Under the pieces are notes generated by a model. That model saw only the letters and a program-made list of their open reading frames with translations, was not told the origin of the DNA and did not search any database. A DNA stretch of 64,000 nt from Lingula anatina. Taxonomy: Eukaryota; Brachiopoda; Lingulata; Lingulida; Lingulidae. Location of the stretch: contig NW_019775432.1 of the NCBI RefSeq assembly GCF_001039355.2, positions 228,237 to 292,236 on the forward strand, in the 5' to 3' direction. Of this stretch, positions 46,027 through 59,539 are shown one piece after another (within the stretch, counting starts at the first letter, position 1; the number at the start of each line of letters is the position of its first letter). Both the position numbers and the translations under genes were made by a program.

Positions 46027-47093
46027 TTGGCTACAGGTGTTCAGGTGTGAAATATGAAATGTTAATGAGTAGATGTGATATATGATTGTGTTATATGATT
46101 GTGTTAGAGGAGACATAACGCAGCATTTGATAACTTCTGACGTTGCAACTTTTTTTTAGAAGCTGATGTTGCAAAGAACTGGTTCCTCCCCCTTTCTCAA
46201 GTTTTTTTTCTTTGTTCTTCCTCTTTTCATTGGGAATTTGGCTAAGGTAGATTTAATCAGGGCATTGTCCTGGGTTAGGACATCAAACAAAGTGTTGCAT
46301 GTTGCATGCAAGCAACACGTTATTAGGGTTAAATTTAGAGGCCTGCCTGTGTAAACGTTCTTCCATTTCAATGACCATTTTGGATTCCAAGAAGAGTATA
46401 ACTGCGCCTTTTTAGGAAAAAAATCTCTGGAGCACCGTCATGAGATATTCTGTCATGGAAAATGCCTCGATCTAGAAAAAACATTGCAAAACAATTTATG
46501 TCCAGAACAAGTTTTTAGGGTCAGCTGTCTAATACTAAAACAGAAGAGGGAATGTGGGTTTATTTTTGAGGCCTATTTAATGTTGCTAATATACAGGGAC
46601 CAAGAATGAGAACGACTGTCTTTTAATTATTTGAAAAAAAACGTGCCTCTTGCCCAGAAAGATTTTTTTTTACATAAATTAAAATAATGAGGTCATTATA
46701 TCCCTGTTTAAACAATTACTATTTGAATTGGTGTAAAACAAACGTAATAATCTTTCCGCTTAAGGAAAGTGAATAAATTGCGCTGAGTAATTCAACGAGT
46801 TTACAAAGAGAATAATGTAAAGATGTAGTGTCAGGATATTTCGTGAAATATAAATTTTACAATCTGATTTCTCCGACACGTTGTTTATTACTCGGTTGTT
46901 CTCCTTGAAAATCAGACAAAGAACTGGACTAAAAAGAGAAGGAACCTTTCCACTATGTTGACCATGTGTATACGGAGGGGGGGGGGGGGGGGAAATAGCA
47001 CTTTTAAGAGGTCATTATTGTGGCATACTATCCATAGATAAAACAAACTAAACCTTCCCTAATATCAGGGAAGGTGTTAGAAAAACGTTAAGC

Positions 47094-47165
47094 CTCCCCG
47101 ACGGGGAATTGAACCCCGGTCTCCCGCGTGACAGGCGGGGATACTCACCACTATACTATCGAGGA
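47094..47165 (-). tRNA. tRNA-Asp (GTC), copy 3
   Basis: Identical 72-nt gene, followed by a five-T terminator. 1,139 bp from copy 2. Confidence 0.97.
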
Positions 47166-48221
47166 TGTGATGCAGGCAGCAGTATGATATCCAGGTGTGA
47201 TATATGATTGTGTTATATGATTGTGTTAGAGGAGACATAACGCAGCATTTGATAACTCCTGACGTTGCAACAATAATGGTTAAACAGACTTTTCTGAAAG
47301 GTGATGTTGCAAAGAAGTTGTTTACTCCCCCTTTCTCAAAAGTTTTTTCTTTGTTCTTCCTCTTTTCATTGGGAATTTGGCTAAGGTAGATTTAATCAGG
47401 GCATTGTCCTGGGTTAGGACATCAAACAAAGTGTTGCATGTTGCATGCAAGCAACACGTTAGTAGGGTTAAATTTAGAGGCCTGCCTGTGTAAACGTTCT
47501 TCCATTTCAATGACCATTTTGGATTCCAAGAAGAGTATAACTGCGCCTTTTTAGGAAAAAAATCTCTGGAGCACCGTCATGAGATATTCTGTCATGGAAA
47601 ATGCCTCGACCTAGAAAAAACATTGCAAAACAATTTATGTCCAGAACAAGTTTTTAGGGTCAGCTGTCTAATACTAAAACAGAAAAGGGAATGTGGGTTT
47701 ATTTTTGAGGCCGATTTAATGTTGTTTATATACAGGGACCAAGAATGAGAACTACTGTCTTTTAATTATTTGAAAAAAAATGTGCCTCTTGCCCAGAAAG
47801 ATTTACCTTAAGGTATGTTTTTTACATTAATTAAAATAATGAGGTCATTATATCCCTGTTTAAACAATTACTATTTGAATTGGTGTAAAACAAACGTAGT
47901 AATCTTAGGGAAAGTGAATAAATTGCGCTGAGTAATTCAACGAGTTTACAAAGAGAATAATGTAAAGATCTAGCGTCAGGATATTTTGTGAAATATACAT
48001 TTTACAATCTGATTTCTCTGACACGTTGTTCATTACGCGGTTGTCCTCCATGAAAATCAGACAAAGGACTGGAATAAAAGAAAGAGAAGGCCCGTTACAC
48101 AATGTCAATCATCCGTAGACGGGGGGAAAAGAATAGAAAGTCATTATTGTGGCATACTATGCATAAATAAAACATACTAAGCCTTCCCTAATATCAGTGA
48201 TGTTAGAAAAAAAAGAATAGC

Positions 48222-48293
48222 CTCCCCGACGGGGAATTGAACCCCGGTCTCCCGCGTGACAGGCGGGGATACTCACCACTATACTATCGAGGA
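48222..48293 (-). tRNA. tRNA-Asp (GTC), copy 4
   Basis: Identical 72-nt gene, followed by an eight-T terminator. 1,128 bp from copy 3. Confidence 0.97.
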
Positions 48294-48950
48294 TTGCCTG
48301 CAGGTGTTAACATGATGACCAGGTGTGATTGTGTTATATGATTGTGTTAGAGAAGACACAACGCAGCACTTGATAACACCTGACGTTGCAACAATAATGC
48401 TAAAACAGACTTTTTTAGAAGCTGATGTTGCAAAGAACTAGTTCCTCCCCCTTTCTCAAAAGTTTTTTCTATGTTCATCCTTTTTTGATTGAGATGTTGG
48501 CCAAAGTATCTTGAGTCAGGGCAGTGTGTGGGTCAGGAATTAATCAGTGTTGCGTGTGTTGCGTGCGAGGAACGCGTTAGTAGGGTTAAATTCCAGGCCT
48601 ACACATCATTCCATTTCAGTGACCATTTTGGATTCCAAGAAACGATTTAATGTTTATTACACGGTTGTCTTCCTTTTAAATCCAACAAAGGATTGGGCTA
48701 AAAAGAAAGAGAAGGCCCCTTCATGCAATTTTGATCATGTGCATACGGTAAAAAAAGAATAAAATGTTTTATGAGGTCAATATTGTGACATAAATAACAA
48801 ATATAGTGAGTGCCTAATATCGGTGATGTTGGAAAGATGATATTGCAAAGAACTGATTCTTCTCCCTTTCTCGAAAACTTTTTTCTATGTTCTTCCCTTT
48901 TTTATTGTAATGTTGGCCAAAGTGTCTTAATTGTTAGAAAAAAGCGTTGA

Positions 48951-49022
48951 CTCCCCGACGGGGAATTGAACCCCGGTCTCCCGCGTGACAGGCGGGGATA
49001 CTCACCACTATACTATCGAGGA
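48951..49022 (-). tRNA. tRNA-Asp (GTC), copy 5
   Basis: Identical 72-nt gene, followed by a six-T terminator. Its unit is shortened (729 bp from copy 4). Confidence 0.97.
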
Positions 49023-50000
49023 TTGGCTGCATCGTAGAGAATAACTAGCTGTGAAATAAAACACCTAAATGACCTACAAATTTCAGTAATTGAGCAATGG
49101 AATATCTGTTTTTGCAAAAAGAAATCCAGATCCAATTTTACTTGTCTAGTGACAAACACATAGAAGTTTTGATTAATGGGCCCAAGTGAAGCTTTACACA
49201 TGGAACGATCTTATTAGTGGCATGAGTAAACTGTAAACATCAGGGCGATTTAAATCAGTCTATTTTAATTTTATCAAAAAAAAAAATTGTTATTTTTGTT
49301 ATAATTATAAATTTGTAAATACTTTTTATTCTCCTTAAATTGGGATGTAGGCCTAGGTTAATTCAAGGCAGCGCTCGGGGGTACATGTAGGACGTCCATC
49401 AAAGTGCTGCTTTAAGAAATTAGTAATCCACTTTAAAGTAAGGGTCATGTCTACGTCCACTTCTTTTGTTTTAATTTAAATGACGCTATTTGGATTCCAA
49501 GAGATATATTACTTTGCTCTTTTTTAAATAAAATCTCTATGGCGCCGTCTGTAAAAAACATTGTTAAAGGATTAGTATCCAAAGGACGTTTTAGAGCGGT
49601 CAAATGGCTTAACAAAGAAAGAGAATGAGGGGTTTATGCTTTGTTTTTGAAGCAGATTGCGTGTTGCACAGGGGAGGTTAATGGGATCCTGCCGTCTTTT
49701 GAAGCGTTTAAAATGTCTTGTTTTTTTTTTATATACATGCAAGCGGGTCAGCATTGATATCTTGAAGGCACGGTATTTTACCTTGTTTTGAAATAAGTGA
49801 ATTATTAGTCGTTATTTAACTATTTGACGTGATGAGAGACTGGAGAGAGAAGAGAACACTTATCGATCTCGGCTAAGAAAATTGTAATATCTCATGTTAA
49901 GGAGTATATTATAATTTTATTTGGTATATGGAATCTTGACAACAACGCAGTGTGGTGCCGGGCCCGCTACACTTGTATACAATTAAATAAAAACAGTTGC

Positions 50001-50072
50001 CTCCCCGACGGGGAATTGAACCCCGGTCTCCCGCGTGACAGGCGGGGATACTCACCACTATACTATCGAGGA
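50001..50072 (-). tRNA. tRNA-Asp (GTC), copy 6
   Basis: Identical 72-nt gene, followed by a five-T terminator. Confidence 0.97.
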
Positions 50073-50290
50073 TTGGTTGTCGTGTATCATTCTGCGACCA
50101 ATTTTGAACTTTCATTGTGTTAGAGAAAACACTTTCCAAGTTCGATAACGCTTGAAGTTGCAACTGTAACACTTAAACATCTTCACTTTACTTACACATT
50201 TCGGATGCGATACTTATAAAAAAAGATTTAATTGTATAAAAATGACCCCTCTCCCTTTCTCGAAATATGTTCTTCTATATCCATACTCTT

Positions 50291-50506
50291 TGGGCGTATT
50301 CCCAGATTTTAGATCGATCTATCCCCGTGGGGGGTCTCACCAGATTACTGTCAGATAATCAGGCTTAAATGTCCGTCCCGCCTACTACAAGCTGTAAGGG
50401 GGTAATTAACTTTCGTGCCCGCTCGGCTGACAGCTATTTAGCGTGAACCCCCAGGGAGTTAGGTCGATCTAGTTTGGATCGATCTAATTTCTGGGAATGG
50501 GGTATT
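50291..50506. mobile_element. Inverted-repeat element related to MITE family 2
   Basis: Left arm tattcccagattttagatcg, right arm inverted cattcccagaaattagatcg. The core holds ccccgtggggg and its counterpart. About 215 bp, non-coding. Confidence 0.7.
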
Positions 50507-51976
50507 TGAATGGGGATATTAGACAAGATATCACCACTTAAGCTTACTATGTCTCAAGACTATGGTATGGGATAGGGCATCAGTGAAATTGCTGCTTGAA
50601 ACAAATGAGTTCCTTAGGTAAAAGAGAGGGCAATGTTTATGTCAATTTTTTGTTTTCATTTAAATGTCTTATTTATAAGAAGATTATAGCTTTACCTTGT
50701 TTACACAATCACCGTCACAAAGCCGTTTCTTCAGAAGACATATCTCGTTCTAAGCTTTTGCGGTGAACCATTAATGTCCAAAAGAGATTTTTATAGCGAC
50801 CAAATGCCTAAACAAAGGCAAGATTTCTATAGGTTTTTTATGTATACAGGGATTGTACATGGGATTTTGTTGTCTCTTAAGACGTTTGAAATATACCCCT
50901 TTTTGCTATGCTGGTAGGTCCATTATACTGGTCCTAATATCCTGACGGCATCGTTTTCAAATTATGCTTTATACTCCTGTGTAGAAATGGCTATTTGACG
51001 TGATGTAAGACCGAAAGCAGAACAAAACAGTGATCTTTCGATTTAGGAAAGAAAATGAAAAAATGATGAGTTACTATGCGTATTTTACTTCGTAGAATAC
51101 GAGGGAAAAACTTAAATAATGCTGTGAAATTTCGTGAATGTTTTTTCAAAAAATCTCCAATAAATATCCAAGCCATATCTCCGACAAATTGTTTAGTAGA
51201 CGGATGTCTTCTTAGTAGGCAGGACACAGGAATATCCAGAAAAAAGGGAGAATTCTTTAGTTTCAAACTTTGTGGAAACAATTCAGAAGGTCATGCTGAA
51301 AATAAGATAAGTCTTCACGAGAATGTGTAAATAACCACTCTGTATTAGAGGTCAGCTGAGTGACGACGTTAATTTCATACACACTTTCTCACAGTAGAGG
51401 TAAATGTAAATAATGAGCGATATCAATATCTACGGATATCTAATGACAAATTAATATGTGGCCCAGGTAGAGGGCAGTTACTGTCTAAACTAATATATAT
51501 CTCAAAGCATCCAGTGGCAATTTCTGTCTAAAATCATGCAAGAGAATGCACAAGGCGTGTAGGACGTCCAGAGTGGAAGATGGATGTGTTTATTTATAGT
51601 AAAAAGAAATAGCGGTCTGCAAAGGAGACCAAACCAGCCGTTAACCACAAGCTTCAGACCGTAAAAAGAAAATGGTCGAGCCCAGTGCGTATATCAAGAT
51701 GTCCTATCGCCTACTTGACCATGTCTGTCTTAGAGGTGAACTGGTGCGTTAAGCATCCCCAAAATAGAGGATTTAATCAGAGAATGACTTGTGAGTTACG
51801 TCAAAGTGGGCGCAGTTGCTACAGGGACTGGCGTATTCTTTTCCTTTTGCACGCACTGCATCATTTACCCGCGTAGTAGGCCTACTTTTATTCTATTCCG
51901 TTCTTTTTTTTGTACAGTAGCTTCATAAATGAGGAATTCACATTAGACAACATCAAAGATAATTCTGTCACAACAA

Positions 51977-52023
<47 letters not shown>

Positions 52024-53257
52024 ATATAAAATAATTTATTAGCTTTTTCAAAATAACTGCATGTTTGGCTATAAACACAAAACCAAAATTTTCTTTCAGA
52101 ATCAATGAAAAGATAGTTCTGCTTTTGAATAAATTTCAATATTTTGATTTTTTTTTAACGTATGTTGGTACAGTTGTACTCTCTGGCCACAGGATGCGCA
52201 TGCGCTAATAATTTGTTTCAAAAATGTTGAAAGTAAAGCACATGGTGTGATTTGTATAGTATTTTAATAGGCCCGTGATAACACAGGGTAGTGTGTCGCA
52301 TAACATTTTCGGCTATATAATGAAACACTATTACTTTTCTGGCGTTTCTGAAAAACGAGAGGGCCTCCTCAAAAGGCGTGTTACGTGATGCATTTCTGCG
52401 TGAAGGGGTATGTGGCTGGCACTACAACACGCGGTAATGTTCACATTATATCAGATAACAGAGTACACATGAGGGACGAACTTGTACGTTTTACACCGAG
52501 TAAGGCGCCGTCATTATTCTTATTTGTGAAATGGAGGCCCCAGTGATTGTAAGGCCGAATACATACAATACACGTAACTATGGAGGCAGGAGGTACATGT
52601 ACATGTATATACTAGTTTACTACTATACAAAATCATGCAGGAATTTCCTTTTAATCCCAATACACGCAACATCACATTTTGAGATTGGTGTGATTTTGAC
52701 TCTGCTATTCAAAGTTATTGCTGTTGAAAGTATTTACTGGAAGGCGACGCAAGTTTTCATGTATATGTTTATTTTTCCAGGAAGTGGTAATATATCAGTT
52801 CATATACGTTATTGCGTAGAGGAACATATGTAAAATTAGTAACGAAGTTGGTTTATTTTCAACTCTGCTAATGTCATAAGTAATAATTAAAAATTAAATG
52901 CAAAAATAGCATGAAATATCTCATAACAAACGCTGTCCACGCCATAGGGGCCTCTGATAAATTACCTCACAATTTTTACTGATGGGCTGGAAGTGATCTA
53001 GGACCCACCAAACAAGTTTAGTGGGTCTTGGCAGCGATTAACCGTTACAGAACTTTAGCCTGGCATACAGCAATTATTTTCATTTATCCAGCAGCTAAAA
53101 TTAATAATTGTTGTTAATCTCTAATATTTATGTCTATCGAGGGCATCCTCATTAGAGTAACATGATCTCCATGTAAACAGCCTCCTACCAAGACTAGCTA
53201 TTATTACCCACCCCCCCCCCTCTCCTTCGGCATTCTGACTTAAAACATTGCAAGGAT
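50507..53257. other. Intergenic, no gene seen
   Basis: Contains an (AAAT)n tract at about 51975-52025 and a poly-C run near 53210-53220. The longest frames (under 101 codons) show no homology or splice structure that I can support. Confidence 0.5.
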
Positions 53258-53510
53258 CCTTTCCCGTAGAAAACATCGGTCTACGTTGTTCGATCCAACT
53301 CTGCGGGACTCCCGCTGAGTGCAATCAGCTTAACGAGGTGACACGCCTTCACTTTTTTCCAACGCATTCGTACAATCACCAGCTTTTCCTTAATTCTACT
53401 CAACGCAAGTAGAAGCCGTGTCATTCAGTCAAAGTGATTGCGCTCAGCAAGAGTCCCCGCAAAGTTGGATCTATCTACGTAGACCGATCGCGTTTATGGG
53501 AATGGGGTCT
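53258..53510. mobile_element. MITE family 2, member
   Basis: Palindromic element of about 250 bp. Left arm cggtctac ... gatccaactctgcgggact; right arm inverted cggtctacgtagatagatcc ... aactttgcggggactc. Each arm extends through caatcag/caatcac. No coding capacity. Confidence 0.8.
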
Positions 53511-54798
53511 AAGACATCGCGATATTTAGGCATTCTTCTCTGTCTGTGCATCGTAAAAGAACACCTGTACTGCTTTCTGAAACACTGTACATTTCTAGTT
53601 CCGCACATTTTCCCCGAGAGCGCACAATTGAATTAAAGCGTGGAATGTGAGGGCATCTTCAATTATACATTCCTTCTTCGTTATTAAAATATCATTTTCG
53701 CGGCACAGGTGTGTCCCCCGAGGCTTGGAGACGGCTTAATGGCGGGGACGCCAAGGATAATTATATACAAAGAAACCTGATATTTGCATGCGTCTGAGAA
53801 GCAGTGATGTTTAATTCTGTCTCTTAACGAGGCCACCTAAGACAAAATTGAATGCCATATGGTGAAATGAAATGTTTCCACCTACTGTCCCTTTCATCTG
53901 TTGAGCATGATGAATGTTCAAGTCAGAAATACGGAACCGGTCTGTCATTTATTGCTCACACTTTTCCCTGATAAACCCTACTAATCAATTTGCTCATCCG
54001 CTGCATAGATATACATGTGCATACAATTTTAATCGTCTCTGTTGACATGGATCGTGATTTCGTTTACTCATATAGTTGACTGAAATGATAAACAAATGAC
54101 ATAACGTACATTATCACACAGTAGTAAAATGGTGACGTGTGTCATTAAATTCTACCTATACGCAGTTTCACTCATTCACCAGTGACCCTAAGCGGTTTGA
54201 CAAAATTATTTTTTTTATATTATATTTGGTTGCTCTCGTTTTAATTTTATAGCAAGATTATTTAAGAAAATTGACATTTTGAACTTTCGAACTTCTGACC
54301 TAATTACAGCTACATGTTCACACCTGATGTTCTTGAATGGGTTGAATGATAATTACATAGAAAAATGAATGAGAGACTCAAAGGTGTTTGATAATCAGAT
54401 AAGATGGCATACAGGCAGTGTTGTCCCTTTGGCTAGTGATAGAAATGAGAAGATCTAGAGTGTATTGCAAACTAAAGTAGTCGACTAAAACCGTGAAAAG
54501 TCTATGTTAATAACACCACTACATAGGAGAAGGGGTCCAGCAGGTGCCACACAGCTATCTGTCATACGACAGACAATAGCGACAGGGCAGCTAGCCACTG
54601 ACGCTGAAAAGGAGGACATTTTTCACCATCTGAGTTGGCCCAACTTGAGAAGTGGCTCAAATATGGATTCAGAGAGGACATTTTCTGGCATTTGTTTGGG
54701 CGGTTCTTTAAAACACAACGAGCCCTCCCCTCCCCTCCCCCCAGGTCACACCCACCCATGGGCCTAGATTTTACTTCGGATGGTATAAGGCAAATAAC

Positions 54799-54829
<31 letters not shown>

Positions 54830-57800
54830 GATCAAAGCGATCTCGGGGGAAATAATAGACAGTGGAGGATTCTTTGACCATCATATCAAAAACACGGATG
54901 TAAAGTGTTAATTTTGCCCCATTTCTTTTCTTTCTTTCTTTCGTTTTTTTTTACTTTTTTGTTCAGGGGTGAGGGCGAGAAGGGAAAAAAGATGGGACCT
55001 CAGAAGTAAAGGGAGGGGGACGTGTCCGCCGAGCCCTTTCCCGTTTCCTATATAATTGTACTGGTAAATTAATATACTGTGAGATAGTGACTTGATAAAA
55101 CCGCGGAAGTAAGATTGTATCTCAAAACAGTGGCCCCAAGTTATGACTACGTGATGATATTTTGTTTGCGGTTTCGCCGACGGTCATGCATGTTATGTCC
55201 AGTTCATGTCCAGTAATGAATTCCGGCCAAAGTGTTAAGTAATTGTATACATTCTATCTTTCAGGCACAGATTGAAAATTTATCGTGTTTGCTACAGTAC
55301 ACTGTACATTTATAGTGTACATGAATCTACCAGAGGACAACTGAGTGATGACGTCATTTCTATAAATAAAAATCTCACAATACAAAGAAATGCACGTAAA
55401 TAGTTTGATAAATATATTTATGTGAATACCTAGTGAAATCAATCAGTCATGTAAACGTACTTGTACGTCAACGGTACCATCGAAAACACCTGATGCTCTT
55501 GTGGGCGACAAGAAAGAAATGATGAAACTCTTGGTCACAGGAAAACGCATGCATTTATCACATAACCTTTTAATATTCCTAATATTTATCATCACATTCT
55601 TGATATCATACACACTGTTCAAGTTGTACAAATATTTAGATAGCGATTGGTGAAGATGAAAAATAGCAAAGAAAAAAATCGAAGGCTGTACAGTGTTAAA
55701 TAATATACTTGGGAATTATATATTGCACTGTGGAAATGTAGCTTTAGCGAGAGTATAATGATCGTCAATTTACTCGTGTATTGTTGCGAGTTGGCTCTAA
55801 TGGACGATTTTATTTCATTTGTGGTTAAGAAAAATAGGAGACACAACCACAGTAAATGCACCTCTTCAACTGGCCGTTGTCAAGTGATACATCGATGACT
55901 GCATGCACCAACACCTACAGTATGATCTCGTGGTTCCGCGTTCGTTCGTCCCCTCTACCAAGGCTTTAGATGATGATTCTCTCTATAAATTCTTGCCTCT
56001 GCATGTACCAAGGCCACAGATTGATACTTTAAGTAGAAATCCTCAGTTAAATGTATGTCTCCGGCTAATTCCATACACTTAACTATACTATACAGAGAGA
56101 ATTTAAATGTATGGGTTTATTAGTACCAAGCTAGTCTCTAGAGTAGAATACAGTACCGCGTTTGGGGATTCATTACGTTTTCGCCTGTTAGCTAAATAAT
56201 AAGAAAAACAAATCTGTAAGCTATTTATCAGTGTCATCTATGGGCAGAAAACATAAAATTTATGCCGCCCATTAAGTCGTGCACGTTCTGAAATCTTTAT
56301 GTTGCTGCTGCGTGTACTTAAAAAGTGATGAATGATAATATGCGGCGTGAATAATAACGGAAGAGGGCAGATAGAATCAGCACTACCCTCGTTATCCTAG
56401 CGATGGGCTGAAATACACAGATATATCAAAGGAAGATAAATACTGTATGATAAAATCATCTTTCTTAAGACCTGAAATACATACGCTGTACAGTGTACAG
56501 TGTACTACATGATATATGTAGCTGTCAAAACCACCGATCAGCTTATACAGACTCCTAAACAGACAGACTATTGATCGTCTGCGTGAAGCATCATGTGTAA
56601 CATACTGTTTGATGAATTAACCCGTCAGGCGTCACGCACAGCTATCTGTAACCCTCTACCAGGGTGGCAGATTATATAGAGATCAACGAAAAAAAATTCA
56701 CATAGCCAAATGACTGTGTATTTATCTAGAAATAGACGTATTTTCATCGCTGATGGCCTAGGTACCAGTGCGTACTGAGAAATTCTTGAGCAGAACAACC
56801 ACAAACACAAATACCCCCGGTACATGCAGGTATACTTTAAAGTCAGGCGATGCTACTGCCATGTCTCAATAAAGACAGAGAAGAATACCCTCATCCTTCT
56901 AATCTTTCTGGTAGTTACTTTTTGCCTTGGGGTGGGTGTGTGTGGCCTCCTCAATACCGCTTACCGGACACACCCTCTGAGCTGCAGAACACCAGTTTTT
57001 TATGTGTTTTCTAGGCGGGTCCTAGGTGACAGGATGCAATTAAATTATTTTGCCGACGAGTCATTACAACAGTAAAACTATATTTATCCTACACGTACAG
57101 CAACACCGCTCTCTGACCTCAGGGGATTGCGGGGGGGGGGGGGGGGGCGCTGATAGTCTGTTTCAAGAATGGTGAATGGCGCCCCTGTTTTATTACACCA
57201 GGCTGTTTAAGTGGACCAATTCCCACAGAGGCTCACATTTTAATTTTGGATACTGTTTCAAGAGCTCCTGATATCAGGGGCACATCAACACCAGCCTTTT
57301 AACTTAACCGTGGGCCTACATTTACTCACTTGTTTCGTTTTTGCGTCCGCCTTTTTTTGCACCCCGAGTTTCTTATCTTAGATTCTCTTATTTTCAGTTG
57401 CAATATTGATAGTGTATTTTTAGAACTTAAATATCTTATATAAATCTATGGAAAGAGAAGCGACAGTAATGCCTACTATACCAGTCGCACATGTGCACAC
57501 ACTGTTGGTGTTTACTGTAAACAAAACTCAAAACATCTGATTGTTCACAATTTGCTCTCTGCCAATACATATACGATGTAATATATAAAAAGTCAACACC
57601 GTAGGAAAAACTAAAAGGGCAAGAAAAAATACGTCATGCCTGGCAAATGCTATTAATATCTGGCAATAAGCACCATTTATGAGAAACAACTCGGCACAAT
57701 GCCATAGTCCTTTCTCGCAATTCAACCGATGATACATAGTGGGACAAATACAGTGTACAGATAATAAACTGTCATACAAAAACTAGTGCCCCAAGTGAAA

Positions 57801-59440
57801 ACAACCACCACTTATTTGATAACCAAGTCTGCCATAGTGCATTGAAAACTGTGCACAAACTGCCATGGCTGTAAGATAACTATCACTGATGATGGAATCA
57901 AACCTGCCAGAGGTAATGTAATCAACTGAAGGTGTGAGAGAGGTCGTCCAAATGGTCCCGATAATGATAATGACAACGACAGTAATTACAGGACAAGGTG
58001 ACAGAAACACAGCGCGGCCCCAATTCAAGGGACCCTCTTTAACACACGTTCATAGTTAATTATAACGAACGCTGACATAATTAACGATATATTTCCATGA
58101 TCTAAGCAACCCGTGTGTCGTGCGTCTTTAATATAACTAAGGACACGTAAAAGTAACCAAGGGCGTTGCTATCGCTGAGAATCCGTGCCATATATATTTC
58201 CCATCATTTATTTCCTCGCGTGTGCAAAACTTGCTGTAGATAAGCCAGTATATTTATAGATATGTGTAATATAATTTTTCGCGATGAAAGGCGAGATTGT
58301 TGTTGCTCTACGTAATGCCACAGGAATCGAGAAAATAAGATTTTAGCATTTTCTTTCTCCTATATAACTTCTGTGAGTGTAGGAATTGTAATCGATGGTG
58401 ACTCTGTCTAGAAGTAGTGTAAAAGAGAGACTGGAGTAGTGGTAATTAGTTAAAATATGTTTTTTTTCTGATAAATGTTAATAAATAGCCTGGTTTTAAA
58501 AAAGCCACACTGTGTAACCCAAAAATGGTGCTTAACTACCCTGTTGCAGTATATATATATATATATATATATCAAACCAAACATTGGGTCTGCTTTAGTT
58601 CGTGATTAATCCATCCTCAGCCACTTACATAAAGTACGTGGATCCGTCTGCAACATATATTACTCATATATTTATGTTCTGGTTGTTTTAAAACAGGCGC
58701 AGTATTTCATTTAGAGTCGCTACCAAGTTAGCGTGGGCCAAAGTTCGCTGAAATGTGGGTTTAAACAGTGTTTACGCTTGGGACTGTTAAATGTACAGGA
58801 ATAAGTAAAGCAGTTGGTATGTGGTGTTTACGAAAAACATAACAGTCGACGAAATACACTGTTTTTTGCTTAGCCATAATGGCAAGATTTGTGACGTAAT
58901 TAGTAAAAACACAGGCGGAAAGCTGATTTCCAGCTCATGACTTTACCAGCTCATGATTTTGCCATTTAATGAGGTCAGATTTTCTAACAGGTGTGCAAGA
59001 GGCTACCGCGTCGCCTCCTGGGCAATTAACTCTCTGTCTCATCTGCAGGTGAAAGGCGGTACCTTAGTGACGATACTGAAGGGTGATAGGTCGTTTGGTG
59101 ACAGGCACTCGACAAACACCACGTCACGACTCGCTTTGCCACTGGGTTATCAGATCGCTATCACTGCCCACGGTGAAAGTAATAGCTACAGGGGATTCGA
59201 GGATATAAACAGCCGCTGCGCCGAAGGCAAAGCAGCATTTTTATATTTAAAAGTCGCCGTGACGGAGTGGACTATACCGGTTTTAGAATAGCCGAGTTGG
59301 AAAACAGGTGGTGTGACTCTCCAGACTTTCGGTAAGAATACAGCTCGGTAAGAATACAAGTACTTCCACGATACTGTGCGTTTTATACTACAGTATTGAG
59401 AGATACATATAACACTAACCGCGTGGCGTGCTTGACGTGG
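53511..59440. other. Intergenic, simple repeats only
   Basis: Poly-A (about 54799-54825), poly-G (about 57130-57147) and (AT)n (about 58551-58573). A 112-codon frame at 58953-59291 lies in the serpin upstream region but has no signature. No gene is called. Confidence 0.5.
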
Positions 59441-59444
59441 AAGT

Positions 59445-59452
59445 TATAAATA
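59445..59452 (+). promoter_or_regulatory. TATA box of the serpin gene
   Basis: TATAAATA 88 bp before the serpin ATG. Transcription would start near 59475-59480, giving a 5'UTR of about 60-65 nt. Confidence 0.65.
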
Positions 59453-59539
59453 CGAGTGCCTTTGGCAGGAACAGTGAGTTTTTAGCTTCACAGACAATTC
59501 TGATTTTTCCCTTAATTACAGTGGGAAACAGTCACTGAT

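Larger units (their letters stand above)
45626..50072 (-). repeat. Tandem array of ~1.1-kb tRNA-Asp units
   Basis: Spacer sequence is repeated with the tRNA. 46090-46900 and 47200-48060 are near-identical; 48340-48600 and 48830-48920 are partial copies; more diverged pieces follow to 50072. Shared spacer blocks include gttagaggagacataacgca, gatgttgcaaagaact and tgaccattttggattccaag. Short open frames in the spacers are repeat-borne and not genes. Homopolymer G tracts occur at about 46976-46992. Confidence 0.9.

Noticed and set aside
46156-47510. Repeated 60-70-codon frames in the tRNA spacers as a small gene family
   Set aside because: They are copied with the spacer, lie next to Pol III units, differ by frameshifts between copies and show no protein signature.
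45626-50072. CRISPR-like array because of identical 72-bp repeats
   Set aside because: The repeats are tRNA-Asp genes with long unequal spacers, in animal DNA.
58953-59291. 112-codon frame upstream of the serpin as an extra N-terminal exon
   Set aside because: The serpin has its own signal peptide and TATA box, and the frame has no matching splice junction.
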